Assembly: GCA_019359245.1 (NCBI GenBank)
Contig: JAHHHR010000045.1
Span: 1-64,000 of the forward strand
Direction: 5' to 3'
Length of the DNA stretch: 64,000 nt
DNA from: Nostoc desertorum CM1-VF14
Lineage (GTDB): Bacteria > Cyanobacteriota > Cyanobacteriia > Cyanobacteriales > Nostocaceae
The position numbers were made by a program, and so were the translations under genes. Of this stretch, positions 8,919 to 17,747 are shown piece by piece. Positions within the stretch are counted from its first letter, which is position 1. Each line of letters opens with the position of its first letter. Below the pieces are notes generated by a model that saw nothing but the letters and a program-made list of their open reading frames with translations, had not been told where the DNA came from and made no database searches.

Positions 8919-10223
8919 TTAAGAATTCAGTAATGTTGATTTCTTGAGAAATTCATCGACCTGTCGGACGACTGCGTTGTTGTTAACGCTATCATTGACC
9001 AACTGTGAGGTATTGACGACGAAAAAATCATCGTTTTCAGTACTCACTTTTGGAACAAGACTTGAATAGTTTAAAACTTGTAGTGGCTGTACTTTAATAG
9101 CTCGATTAATGTGTGCTGCGACAATATCATCTGCTTTGAGTTCTGGGAACATCAAACGTATACCTTGGAAAAATACTTGGCGCAATTCATCATCGGGCTG
9201 TTTTAATAACGGGTCAGTGGAAAGTATATATTTTGGTAGGAATGTCATGTGATATCCTTCTGTTTCTTGCAAAGAAACTAAGTTACTCATACCGATGACT
9301 CCAGTAAAGGGAACATTTCTGTCGGCAATATTTACTACGTAATAGGGAACTAGAGCCTTGCGAGTAATAAGTACCATGCAGATTACGCCCAGGTATTCTA
9401 CTGTTTCACCAGTGTCTGAAACTTTCACCAGTTCTTTAGCAGCAACCTGTTGCAAAATATTAACTGGGCCAGTAAAGATGACTTTATCAAAATGCTCCTT
9501 CTTGCCGTGATATTCTACCCACATTCCACCCTCTGGATGAGGTGCGATATATTCCACCGAAACACCTGTGTGGATATGGCCTCCAGCCGCATAGATTAAT
9601 TTTTCTATATGGTCAAAAACAGTTTTATAACCGCCTGAGACATAACCTAATTGTTCTTTATTTAATGAAGAATCCCGCGCTGAAAATAGTCGTTTGATAT
9701 AAGCCCAGATAAAAACTGCTGATATTCGCTTATAGTTCTCTCCTAACTTGGATAAAAGCAAGGGTTTCCAAAGCTTTTCGTATGTGCTTTTACCACCGAG
9801 TTTCAAGAGCCAATCTTCAACTAATATCTTCTCTAAACGCCGCCAGTTATTCAGGCGGGAACCATATAAGAGAGTAAAAGCTAATCTGATTTTACCTATA
9901 AGTCCAAACAGAGGGAAACGGAGAAATTCTATAGAATTACTGATAGAATAAAATTTTTGATTGTCATAAAAGCCTGTTAAACTGCGATGCCAACGTAGTT
10001 TATCCCCAAGACCAATATCTCTAAGAAAATTTATTAAATGAGTATCAGAAGGGAGGATAACGTGATAAAAGCGATCCCAGGTAAATAAGCCATAATCATG
10101 ATAAGTGGTAAGTCCACCAAGCTGCTTATTACTATCGAATACAGTTACTTTATGTCCTTGATTTGAAAGACGTTGGGCTAATACTAGTCCAGTTATACCG
10201 CCACCAATAATGCCTATGTTCAT
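8919..10223 (-). CDS. FAD-dependent amine-oxidase/UDP-galactopyranose-mutase-like oxidoreductase
   Basis: 434 residues. It begins with the Rossmann dinucleotide motif IGIIGGGITGLVLAQRL and an acidic end of strand two (VFD), then GGLTTYHDYG. The middle WKPLLLSKLGENYKRISAVF and the C-terminal half resemble NAD(P)/FAD proteins annotated as protoporphyrinogen-oxidase-like or GLF-like in polysaccharide loci. The context with a lipid-sugar glycosyltransferase 39 bp downstream suggests sugar or lipid modification rather than haem synthesis. The exact reaction is not readable from sequence. Confidence 0.75.
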   Translation of the reverse strand: MNIGIIGGGITGLVLAQRLSNQGHKVTVFDSNKQLGGLTTYHDYGLFTWDRFYHVILPSDTHLINFLRDIGLGDKLRWHRSLTGFYDNQKFYSISNSIEFLRFPLFGLIGKIRLAFTLLYGSRLNNWRRLEKILVEDWLLKLGGKSTYEKLWKPLLLSKLGENYKRISAVFIWAYIKRLFSARDSSLNKEQLGYVSGGYKTVFDHIEKLIYAAGGHIHTGVSVEYIAPHPEGGMWVEYHGKKEHFDKVIFTGPVNILQQVAAKELVKVSDTGETVEYLGVICMVLITRKALVPYYVVNIADRNVPFTGVIGMSNLVSLQETEGYHMTFLPKYILSTDPLLKQPDDELRQVFFQGIRLMFPELKADDIVAAHINRAIKVQPLQVLNYSSLVPKVSTENDDFFVVNTSQLVNDSVNNNAVVRQVDEFLKKSTLLNS

Positions 10224-10313
10224 AAATTAAATTTAACTTGTGTAAGGATATTTGTGAGATTTATTTTCAAAAAATTTTAATATTAATAGCCTTGTTTTCT
10301 GCCTTTTGATCCA

Positions 10314-10670
10314 TTAATTTACAACAAGAATTACACCAGTTATGATAATAGAAATTCCTAACCACTGGCTAAATACAACCTGCTCTTTTAGAAGATAGTG
10401 AGAAGCAATCGGTATAAATGCATACATTAATCCTAGAACTGGAAATGCTTGGCTCAGAGGAATCGTCCGCAATACATAAAGCCACAAAATAGTCATAAAT
10501 GTATAGCAGATAAACCAAATCCAAAAATAACGAGACAATAATAGATTTTGGATAGATGCGCTTGCTCCTTTAGCAGGACTAGAAATGTGAAGTCCATATT
10601 TTAGTGATACGTTAGCTGTTGTTCCGAATAAAACTACAAGCATTAAAACTAACCAAGTAATGATGTTCAT
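10314..10670 (-). CDS. Small four-helix EamA/SMR-type membrane protein
   Basis: 118 residues, four predicted membrane helices (about 3-22, 46-65, 70-90, 98-117). It has the half-EamA/SMR pattern seen in ArnE and ArnF (LRTIPLSQAFPVLGLMYAFIP). Such proteins act as pairs. It is 33 bp from a second similar gene, so the two may form a heterodimeric flippase for a lipid-linked sugar made by the downstream glycosyltransferase. Transport role inferred from context. Confidence 0.75.
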   Translation of the reverse strand: MNIITWLVLMLVVLFGTTANVSLKYGLHISSPAKGASASIQNLLLSRYFWIWFICYTFMTILWLYVLRTIPLSQAFPVLGLMYAFIPIASHYLLKEQVVFSQWLGISIIITGVILVVN

Positions 10671-10703
10671 TTGTCAATCCTTGTTATGCAATTTACTATA
10701 AAT

Positions 10704-11087
10704 TTATGTAGATTTTTTCAGTGGAATAACCACTAAAAGAACACCCAAAAAAATAGTAATTACTCCTGCTATTCGAGTTAGTGTAATTACTTCATTAAAA
10801 AAGTAGTATGAGCCGAAAAGTATCCCGACATAATTTAAGCTAGTCAGGGGATAAGCAATACTCAATTTTACAGAGCGCAAAGCTAATATCCAATTTACTA
10901 TTCCTAAACAATAGACAGTAATAGCTAATGCTAATTTTTGAAGAAATTCCCACGTAAATAGTCCCTCATCTGTGTGACTCATGGTATGCTTCATTAGCAA
11001 CTGTCCAGAAATACTAAATAAAATACTGACAAATAAGATAATATAAGGAATTATTTTAAAGTTTGAAACTTGCGAGATAGATTTCAT
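10704..11087 (-). CDS. Small four-helix EamA/SMR-type membrane protein, operon first gene
   Basis: 127 residues with four membrane helices and the block LRSVKLSIAYPLTSLNYVGI, parallel to LRTIPLSQAFPVLGLMYAFI in the next gene. It is the first gene of the run flippase pair, FAD oxidoreductase, glycosyltransferase. The pair is compositionally like ArnE/ArnF, which flip undecaprenyl-phosphate-aminoarabinose, but no other arn gene is present. Confidence 0.75.
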   Translation of the reverse strand: MKSISQVSNFKIIPYIILFVSILFSISGQLLMKHTMSHTDEGLFTWEFLQKLALAITVYCLGIVNWILALRSVKLSIAYPLTSLNYVGILFGSYYFFNEVITLTRIAGVITIFLGVLLVVIPLKKST

Positions 11088-12722
11088 AGTAAATTTGCCT
11101 CAATCGAAATAGTAGGTATAAACCGGATAGTAAACAGCTCATTGTTTTGAATGTTTCGGACTTCGGTCATACCCTCTGTGCAATTCAACTTTCACTTCAG
11201 TAAATAAACAAAAAAATTAGTAAGGCTATGTTGAAGTGGCTGACATCAAAATAATCATCGAAGTTTATATCCAAGAGTTAGCAAATAAATACTATATAGC
11301 TTGTAAGACGGTTCCTGTATTATGCCAACGTTATTATCGGAGTCGAGTATGCTAAATTCATTCCCGGCTTGGCAATTAGCACAATCAATTTAGGCTTTGC
11401 TCAATTGCGAATTACAGATATATTACATATCAAGCCAGTTATGGTTCCAGACTAGTTTTAGTGCGATTGCGTATCCGCCCGCCGTAGGCGATCGCAATAT
11501 CTATGTCATAGTAGATGCAGACATAAGGAAAATTGAGTGTTTTGCCACAAATTTGTAGACAAATAATAAAAATTTGTATTCAAACTGAGTGTATATTAAG
11601 TGTTATTTTTGAACACTGCAACACAATAAGTATCAGAAATCTGCTTGAGAAGAGTAACTATCGATAGATAACTCTACAGTAATGTAATTTACATATTTCT
11701 GAGTGATTTTCCTGAATATCAAAATGGAATTTTTGACGAGATTAAGGGCTAATGTAAACTAGCTTTTGTGATCAATCAACTTGCAGCTTACATTGATTCA
11801 AGGGAGTTTGAGATTTTTTGACATTATCTTTACTATTGCTTTAGTTTGATTTTTCTTAACTATATGTAATATTAACTAGAGGTTTATCTCATAAGTTATT
11901 TGTACATATAATCACTTACTAGAATACCACGAGAAAACAGTGTTGCAAATTTATCGCTATACTTCATCAAAAATTCATTTTAAGGAAATATACTTAAACA
12001 AAAACTTTATAAAATCTACACTTTCCTCTCGATAAATCTTTATTTTTAAGAATTTGTATATTTGTCTACCACTTCTTAGCTAATAACCTTGCAGATGTAG
12101 CAATTTAGGATCAAACTCTAAAGGTGTAAAGCTAAGAGTTGGAAGAGTAAATTTGTAACTTTAACAACAGCGTAAATAATTGGCATTTTAGTATAAAAAC
12201 ACACCAGATGCGGAAAACTTCTAAATGTTAATCGAGAGTCTGAATTGTTTTCTATTTACCCACGAAAATCTTCAAATTCAGAGATGTCGAACAAAACCTA
12301 GTTTAAAATTAGGCTAGTCTAAGTAAAGCAGAAGGTTATATTTCGGAATTCTCTGTTATGGCAATCTTATCTGAGTTGTGAGAAATTTGGATGATGACGA
12401 ACCGCCAAGTACGCCTTCTCTGCGAGAGGTTTCCGGCAAGGCGCAGCATCTCGTTAGAGAAGTACGCCAAGGAGGAGAGAACAAAAATATTGTTCACAAA
12501 TCTCATGAATGATTTATGGTTCCTATAGATATAGCTGTCTTAATATAGGATCATATTTGATTTTTCAAAAAACTCCATACAACTCGAAAAGACTGATTTC
12601 CTATTTCCTACCCCCCACTCCCTACTTTGCGCCTGAGTAAATCACCTTAGAAATCAAAACAGATTCCTATATCATTTTCAGCAGTTTAAAGTTGAGAAAA
12701 AATTAGTTCGTAGTAGTTGAAA
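11088..12722. other. Long non-coding stretch
   Basis: 1.6 kb without a clear gene. At 11240-11457 two adjacent frames read as protein-like (ending VIIGVEYAKFIPG and then STINLGFAQL, stop at 11457) and might be an old gene remnant broken by a frameshift. One GCGATCGC site at 11488 lies in a GC-rich palindromic patch, and a palindromic repeat is at 12407-12468. The rest is A+T-rich and featureless to me. Confidence 0.4.
12407..12468. repeat. Palindromic CTTCTCT/AGAGAAG repeat with AAGTACGCC ends
   Basis: CTTCTCTGCGAGAG (about 12415-12428) is mirrored by CTCGTTAGAGAAG (about 12449-12461) and flanked on both sides by AAGTACGCC. The interior GGCGCAGCATCTCG is the type of palindrome dispersed in Nostoc genomes. 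No coding capacity. Confidence 0.5.
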
Positions 12723-12977
12723 TTATTTAATCTCTCTAGTTTTTTTTCTAGTAGCTTCAGTTTGTTTGGACTCATTTTCCTGCAAAAGTCTATTAGTAAT
12801 CATTAAGACAACAATTAGCAATCCAAACTGAATCTGCCAGGGTGCTAATACTAAACTGAAAATAAAGCTAATAACTGCAAATACACTTGCAATATATGCA
12901 ATTTCATCACTACTCTTTTTAAAGAAGTAGCCAATGGCTAAAGCAGTACACAGTGGTATCAAAAAAAACAAAGGCAT
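12723..12977 (-). CDS. Small hypothetical membrane protein
   Basis: 84 residues with two or three hydrophobic helices (about 3-17, 27-44 and 48-63) and a charged C-terminal tail (ENESKQTEATRKKTREIK), so probably an inner-membrane protein with a cytosolic tail. No family recognised. The Shine-Dalgarno is weak (AAGAAAT). The location alone in a long non-coding stretch gives no functional hint. Confidence 0.5.
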   Translation of the reverse strand: MPLFFLIPLCTALAIGYFFKKSSDEIAYIASVFAVISFIFSLVLAPWQIQFGLLIVVLMITNRLLQENESKQTEATRKKTREIK

Positions 12978-13557
12978 TGTACAAATTTCTTAACTAAAAG
13001 TTGTTATGCTTGTAAAACAAATTGAAATAGTTTTTGGAAGTGTGGTTAATTTTACATCCAATAAGGTTTTAGCGACAACAGCCAAGCGAAATAAATATTA
13101 TAGAAAGTCAAGATTACGAAACGCTGTAACTTATACCTATTGAAATATTGCGCTTTTATACTAGTTAGGTATGGCTATACCTGAAATATTAAGCATTTTA
13201 ACTTTGAGGATGTACCTCATCTGATTTAGAAACGCTGTAATGATTACGAGAGAAAAAGCACTCAAAAGCTTGGCAAATAATTTCTTTTTCTGTGATCGAT
13301 GTTGCACGTAGCAAGCTTTAAGAGTAGGATACACACTTTTTGGTGATGCTCGTTCTGTCGCCTCAACTCAGTATAGCTGCGCTATGCTATATAAACTCTT
13401 GTTTACCCATGCGGATTGAGTGGATTTTGTCTATTTTACCAATTGCGCTCTTGTGAGCAATCATCTGGTAAATTAGCATTTTGGTCTTGCGCCAGGATAA
13501 GCATCTAGCATATTACCTTTAAAAGTAGCATTTTCATTTTTTCATTTTAGACACCTA
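12978..13557. other. Intergenic region upstream of tex
   Basis: No gene seen. It contains a GAAACGCTGTAA motif twice (near 13117 and 13228) and a small hairpin AGGTAT-GGCT-ATACCT at about 13167-13182. A promoter for tex is presumably in the last 150 bases but I cannot pick one. Confidence 0.35.
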
Positions 13558-15720
13558 ATGCTGAACATTCCTCAACTACTGGCAACTGAAATAAATCTCA
13601 AACCCCATCAGGTGCAAAATGCGCTGGAACTTTTGGCGGAGGGTGCAACGATTCCCTTTATTGCACGTTACCGTAAAGAGCGCACTGATGAGATGAATGA
13701 AGTGCAGCTACGTGAACTGGCTGATCGATATACTTATTTAACAGAACTGGAAGAACGAAAATCTGTAATTTTAAATGCGATCGCAGAACAAGGTAAACTC
13801 ACAGATGAGCTTAAAGCCAAAATCTCATCCTGTCTACAAAAAACCGAACTTGAGGATTTATATCTACCCTATCGACCAAAACGACGCACCCGTGCCACTA
13901 TCGCCAGAGAAAAAGGACTCGAACCACTGGCGGAATTAATCAAATCATTAAATGTAAAAAATACTACTACAACAATTTCCTTAGAAGCAGAAGCGGCTAA
14001 GTATATTTCTGAAGCCAAGGGAGTAAAAACAGCAGAAGAAGCGCTCAAGGGTGCTGCTGATATCTTAGCGGAAGAAGTGGCTGAAAAAGCTGAATTACGA
14101 TCATATATCCGCGATTATCTTCTCGAAGAAGGGGTATTTGTTTCCCGCATCAAAGATGATTATCCCGAAGGTACAACCAAATTTGAGATGTACCGTAACT
14201 ATCAAATTAAGGTAAAAAATATTGCACCACACAATATGCTGGCGTTGTGTCGAGGTGAAACGGAGAAAGTATTAAGCTTTGAAATTGCTTTTGATGAGGA
14301 TACAGTACTTTACTATCTTGAGTCGAAAGAAATTAAAACCAAAGTACGGATAATTCGGGATTTTTATCAGGCGATGTTGAAGGATGCATTTAATCGTTTG
14401 ATGAAAGTCTCTCTAATGGGAGAGGTAATTTCTGAGATTAAAGTCTATGCAGACATAGAATCAATCAAGACATTTGAAACTAATCTGCGAGAGTTGCTGC
14501 TGTCTGCACCAGCAGGGATGAAACCAACGCTGGCGATAGACCCTGGATTTAGAACTGGGTGTAAAGTTGCTGTCCTCGACCAAACGGGGAAATTTTTGGA
14601 ATACCAAGCGGTTTTTCCTCACCAAGCGACTGAACAACGCGCTAAAGCTGCACAAACTGTCAAAAATCTGATTGAAAAGTACAAGATTGAGTTAATTGCC
14701 ATTGGTAACGGTACAGCGTCCCGCGAGACAGAGGAGTTTGTCACACAAGTATTGGAAACCATAGAACGCAAACCAGTTAAGGTGATGGTAAATGAATCTG
14801 GCGCATCTATATATTCTGCTAGTATTGTAGCGCTAGAAGAGTTTCCCGATTTAGATATTACCGTGCGCGGTGCAATTAGCATCGGCCGCCGTTTGCAAGA
14901 CCCTCTGGCGGAACTGGTGAAAATCGATCCTAAATCTATTGGTGTGGGACAATATCAGCACGATGTCGATCAAAAGTTGCTGAAAAAGAAATTGGATGAG
15001 ACAGTAGAAAGCTGCGTTAACTACGTCGGCGTAGACTTAAACATGGCCTCCAAAGAACTTCTGACTTCTGTCTCTGGGATTACGGCAACAGTTGCCAATA
15101 ACGTTGTTGCCTATCGTAACCAGAATGGAGCCTTTAAAAATCGCCGACAACTTTTGAAAGTTCCGAAGCTGGGGCCAAAGGCTTTTGAACAAGCGGCGGG
15201 TTTTCTGCGGATTCGCGGCGGTGATAACCCATTGGATAATACAGCAGTGCATCCAGAAAGTTATTCTGTAGTAGAAGCGATCGCATCTGATTTAAATGTG
15301 CCATTAAATCAGGTGACACAAATTGCTGAAAAACTTAAAAAGACCAATCTGAAGAAATATGTTACCGATAGCGTCGGCGAACCCACACTGCGCGACATCC
15401 TCAGCGAACTAGAAAAACCAGGTAGAGATCCGCGTGCAGAATTTAAGTATGCCACCTTCAGAGAAGGAATTAAGGAAATCAGGGACTTAAAGGTGGGAAT
15501 GGAACTAGAGGGAATGGTCACAAATGTTGCCAACTTCGGCGCTTTCGTTGATATTGGCGTACATCAAGATGGCTTGGTGCATATATCTCAACTTGCTGAT
15601 AGATTTGTAGACGATCCCAAAAAAGTTGTCAAAGTCGGACAAGTTGTCAAAGTGCAAGTGTTAGAAATCAACGAAAAACTCAAGCGGATTAGTTTGTCGA
15701 TGAAAGCAGTTAAACAATAA
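13558..15720 (+). CDS. tex: Tex family RNA-binding transcription accessory protein
   Basis: 720 residues. Layout as in Tex: N-terminal helical domain (PFIARYRKERTDEMNE near residue 35), a YqgF/RNase-H-like domain (LAIDPGFRTGCKVAVLD at about 323), helix-hairpin-helix motifs (KELLTSVSGI, LLKVPKLGPKAFEQAAGFLRI region) and a C-terminal S1 RNA-binding domain (EGMVTNVANFGAFVDIG at about 645). Tex binds nucleic acids and affects transcription and stress responses in other bacteria. The ferredoxin gene starts 13 bp after its stop, so the two are probably co-transcribed. Confidence 0.93.
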   Translation: MLNIPQLLATEINLKPHQVQNALELLAEGATIPFIARYRKERTDEMNEVQLRELADRYTYLTELEERKSVILNAIAEQGKLTDELKAKISSCLQKTELEDLYLPYRPKRRTRATIAREKGLEPLAELIKSLNVKNTTTTISLEAEAAKYISEAKGVKTAEEALKGAADILAEEVAEKAELRSYIRDYLLEEGVFVSRIKDDYPEGTTKFEMYRNYQIKVKNIAPHNMLALCRGETEKVLSFEIAFDEDTVLYYLESKEIKTKVRIIRDFYQAMLKDAFNRLMKVSLMGEVISEIKVYADIESIKTFETNLRELLLSAPAGMKPTLAIDPGFRTGCKVAVLDQTGKFLEYQAVFPHQATEQRAKAAQTVKNLIEKYKIELIAIGNGTASRETEEFVTQVLETIERKPVKVMVNESGASIYSASIVALEEFPDLDITVRGAISIGRRLQDPLAELVKIDPKSIGVGQYQHDVDQKLLKKKLDETVESCVNYVGVDLNMASKELLTSVSGITATVANNVVAYRNQNGAFKNRRQLLKVPKLGPKAFEQAAGFLRIRGGDNPLDNTAVHPESYSVVEAIASDLNVPLNQVTQIAEKLKKTNLKKYVTDSVGEPTLRDILSELEKPGRDPRAEFKYATFREGIKEIRDLKVGMELEGMVTNVANFGAFVDIGVHQDGLVHISQLADRFVDDPKKVVKVGQVVKVQVLEINEKLKRISLSMKAVKQ

Positions 15721-15733
15721 TTAAAAACAGGAA

Positions 15734-16075
15734 ATGGCAGTTTATCAAGTTCGATTAATCAATCCTACACTTGGATTAGATCGTACCATTCCAGTACCAG
15801 ATGATCAATATATTCTGGATATAGCGGAAGATGCTCGTATCCGCCTACCATCTGGGTGTAAACAAGGCGAATGTTCTGCTTGTGTCGCCAAACTCATTAG
15901 CGGTGAAGTTGATCAAAGTGAGCAAAAATTTTTACGCCCAAATGAAGTACAGGCTGGTTATGTTGTTACTTGTGTAACTTACCCCTCGTCTAATTGCACT
16001 TTAGAAACCCATCAAGAACAAATCTTGTATAAATCGGCTCTTTACTATCAGCCTGAGTCTGGGAAATCTGAGTGA
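15734..16075 (+). CDS. [2Fe-2S] ferredoxin
   Basis: 113 residues, plant-type ferredoxin fold. Cluster ligands are Cys42, Cys47, Cys50 and Cys80 in the usual C-x4-C-x2-C-x29-C spacing (SGCKQGECSACVAKL). Start ATG preceded by AGGAA. It differs from photosynthetic PetF (GECSACV in place of the usual ACSTC) and carries a C-terminal extension, so it is a minor ferredoxin of unknown partner. Tex-ferredoxin linkage suggests co-transcription, ended by a hairpin at 16111. Confidence 0.88.
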   Translation: MAVYQVRLINPTLGLDRTIPVPDDQYILDIAEDARIRLPSGCKQGECSACVAKLISGEVDQSEQKFLRPNEVQAGYVVTCVTYPSSNCTLETHQEQILYKSALYYQPESGKSE

Positions 16076-16110
16076 TCTCATATTTGCTTGATTGCTTATT
16101 AAACCCGAAG

Positions 16111-16187
16111 AACCCCTCCCCGCCAAACCTGTGCTTTGTCTCCCTGCCCCGCTTTTCGAGATAGGCTGGGGTGGGGTTATTTTTTTA
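16111..16187 (+). terminator. Terminator after ferredoxin
   Basis: AACCCCTCCCC (16111-16121) pairs with GGGGTGGGGTT (16168-16178), ten of eleven positions, and is followed by ATTTTTTTA. Long loop but a strong GC stem and a T-tract. Confidence 0.55.
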
Positions 16188-16229
16188 TGGGTAATTTGGC
16201 GAACATGATATTAATTTTAAATTCGTAGT

Positions 16230-16255
16230 GGTGCGTTAAATTTGTTTAATGCACC
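16230..16255. repeat. GGTGCGTTA-type palindrome
   Basis: GGTGCGTTAAA pairs with TTTAATGCACC with one wobble and a TTTG loop. Other members of the same GGTGCGTTA family are at 17261-17291 and in fragments at about 17626 and 21172-21197. Confidence 0.6.
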
Positions 16256-16307
16256 TTTAAAAAGAAGGGTTCACGGCACTTGTAAGTTTTGCAATTTGTC
16301 AAACAGA

Positions 16308-16335
16308 GTATGGGCGCATAGCTATGCGCCCATAC
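16308..16335. repeat. Perfect 28-bp palindrome
   Basis: GTATGGGCGCATAG followed immediately by its exact reverse complement. It lies 157 bp before the four-helix protein gene. It has no T-tract. It is probably a dispersed palindromic repeat, although a protein-binding site is possible. Confidence 0.65.
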
Positions 16336-16491
16336 AATATATTGCATCCATACAAAATCTGTTATTGTTTTCTCAATGATCGGCCTAACGATAGAAGGAA
16401 ATTCTATCTTGCAAGAGAGGTTAAAACCTAGCACATAGTTAAAGATGAGATAAGAAGTTACAAAAAATCTTTAGTGATTAGGTAAGAAAAA

Positions 16492-16890
16492 ATGTTAACA
16501 CCATTATTAACCGCCCTAGCTACAGCTTTGAGCCTGTTGATTGTTGATTTAGTTGTTCCAGGCGTTAATATTGCTAATTTTCCCGCAGCTATGATTGCTG
16601 CTTTAGTAATTGGTCTAATTAATGGTTCAGTTAAACCAATTCTATCTACTCTTTCTTTACCACTTAACTTTCTATCGTTTGGAGCATTTTCGCTCGTCGT
16701 CAACGGTTTGTGTTTCTGGTTAGCAGCAGTATTAGTTCCTGGGTTCGCAGTTCGCGGGATTATTGGTTTCCTTCTTGGGCCAGTGATTCTTACCTTTGCT
16801 AACACCTTAATTAACAACTACTTTGTTGAAAGAAACCTTTTAACTGGCAGTGGTGATATTAAAAGCCAAGATCAGTTACCTTCTAGATAA
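16492..16890 (+). CDS. Four-helix phage-holin-like (superfamily IV) membrane protein
   Basis: 132 residues with four membrane helices in the pattern of the bacterial 4-TM holin-like family (PF04020-type): VPGVNIANFPAAMIAALVIGLINGSVKPIL, then LPLNFLSFGAFSLVVNGLCF, and GIIGFLLGPVIL. No other phage gene is near, and such chromosomal members are generally membrane proteins of unknown role rather than lysis proteins. Start ATG at 16492 follows AGGTAAGAAAA. Confidence 0.8.
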   Translation: MLTPLLTALATALSLLIVDLVVPGVNIANFPAAMIAALVIGLINGSVKPILSTLSLPLNFLSFGAFSLVVNGLCFWLAAVLVPGFAVRGIIGFLLGPVILTFANTLINNYFVERNLLTGSGDIKSQDQLPSR

Positions 16891-17036
16891 CTCTCCATAG
16901 GAGTAGAAATATTAATTATATTCTGTTTCTACTCTATATAAAATCTCCGAATTAAGATAATTCATTAGGTAGATTTCCTAATTCGGTATCTTTACCAGAA
17001 TGTAATTAAAGAAAATCACAAAAATACAGCACAATC

Positions 17037-17228
17037 ATGAAATTAGTTCGTTTTCTTCTAGGTTTGTTAGTGCCTCCTTTAGGCGTTTTCCTAACAGTTG
17101 GAGTTGGCCCAACTCTATTTATTAACATCTTGCTCACAGTTCTAGGTTGGCTACCAGGTAGTATTCATGCAATTTGGGTGATTGCCAAGCATGATGAACA
17201 ACTGAATAGAGAAGGAAATATTTACTAA
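17037..17228 (+). CDS. YqaE/Pmp3 family membrane protein
   Basis: 63 residues, two membrane helices with the family signature LLVPPLGVFLTVGVGPTLFINILLT and GWLPGSIHAIWVI. Pmp3/YqaE proteins are small stress-linked membrane proteolipids in plants, yeast and bacteria. It follows the holin-like gene on the same strand with a 146-bp gap. Confidence 0.9.
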   Translation: MKLVRFLLGLLVPPLGVFLTVGVGPTLFINILLTVLGWLPGSIHAIWVIAKHDEQLNREGNIY

Positions 17229-17260
17229 TACGCTAGATAAATTTTAGCGAATCTTAAGTA

Positions 17261-17291
17261 TGGTGCGTTAGGCTTAAAGCCTAACGCACCA
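17261..17291. repeat. Perfect GGTGCGTTAGGC palindrome
   Basis: TGGTGCGTTAGGCTT and AAGCCTAACGCACCA, 15-bp perfect arms about a single central base, followed by TTTCAGTTTTT. It lies 32 bases after the YqaE stop and could terminate that transcript, but the same motif recurs elsewhere as a dispersed repeat. Confidence 0.7.
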
Positions 17292-17675
17292 TTTCAGTTT
17301 TTAGCAGAATTATATGTTATAAATTTAACTTGCATAATTAGCGGGTAAATATGTCTACCCCACAAGAGCTTTATTTAATTCAATTTAGGACTAGCACTTT
17401 CAAGGTGGATAAAAGTTTTGCTCAATAAACTACTCTTTAACCTCTTAACTCTGTGTTTCTTATAGCTTCGTGGTTAAACTTTTACACCGCAGAGGCGCGG
17501 AAGGCGCAGAGAAAAAAAGATATTTTACCAGTCACCTTAAGGACTTCCAAGTAAAAATATTCAATTATTTATCGGAGTTAATTTAGATATTTTCTAGCTT
17601 ATTAAGCAGTGGGTTATACCAAAGGCTAACGCACCCTACGAAAACTGAGTCTTTAATAATTATAAATATACGTTT

Positions 17676-17702
17676 TAGGGGCACAGCAATGCTGTACCCC
17701 TA
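17676..17702. repeat. TAGGGGCACAGCA palindrome
   Basis: TAGGGGCACAGCA and TGCTGTACCCCTA, one mismatch, separated by one base. A related GTAGGGGCACC fragment lies at about 21120. Between the convergent YqaE and coiled-coil genes, so it could also act as a terminator. Confidence 0.6.
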
Positions 17703-17747
17703 CGAAAATTTTATATGTATCTAAGTTTTGTGAAAAAGCAGTCTAGT

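Larger units (their letters stand above)
17229..17747. other. Repeat-rich intergenic region
   Basis: No gene. It holds the palindrome at 17261-17291, a lone GGACTTCCAAGTAAAAAT end (from about 17540) of the MITE-like family seen complete at 2215 and 48727, a further GGCTAACGCACCC fragment at about 17622, and the palindrome at 17676-17702. Confidence 0.5.

Noticed and set aside
16492..16890. Prophage remnant because of the holin-like gene
   Set aside because: No endolysin, capsid or integrase is near, and this 4-helix family is common in chromosomes without prophages.
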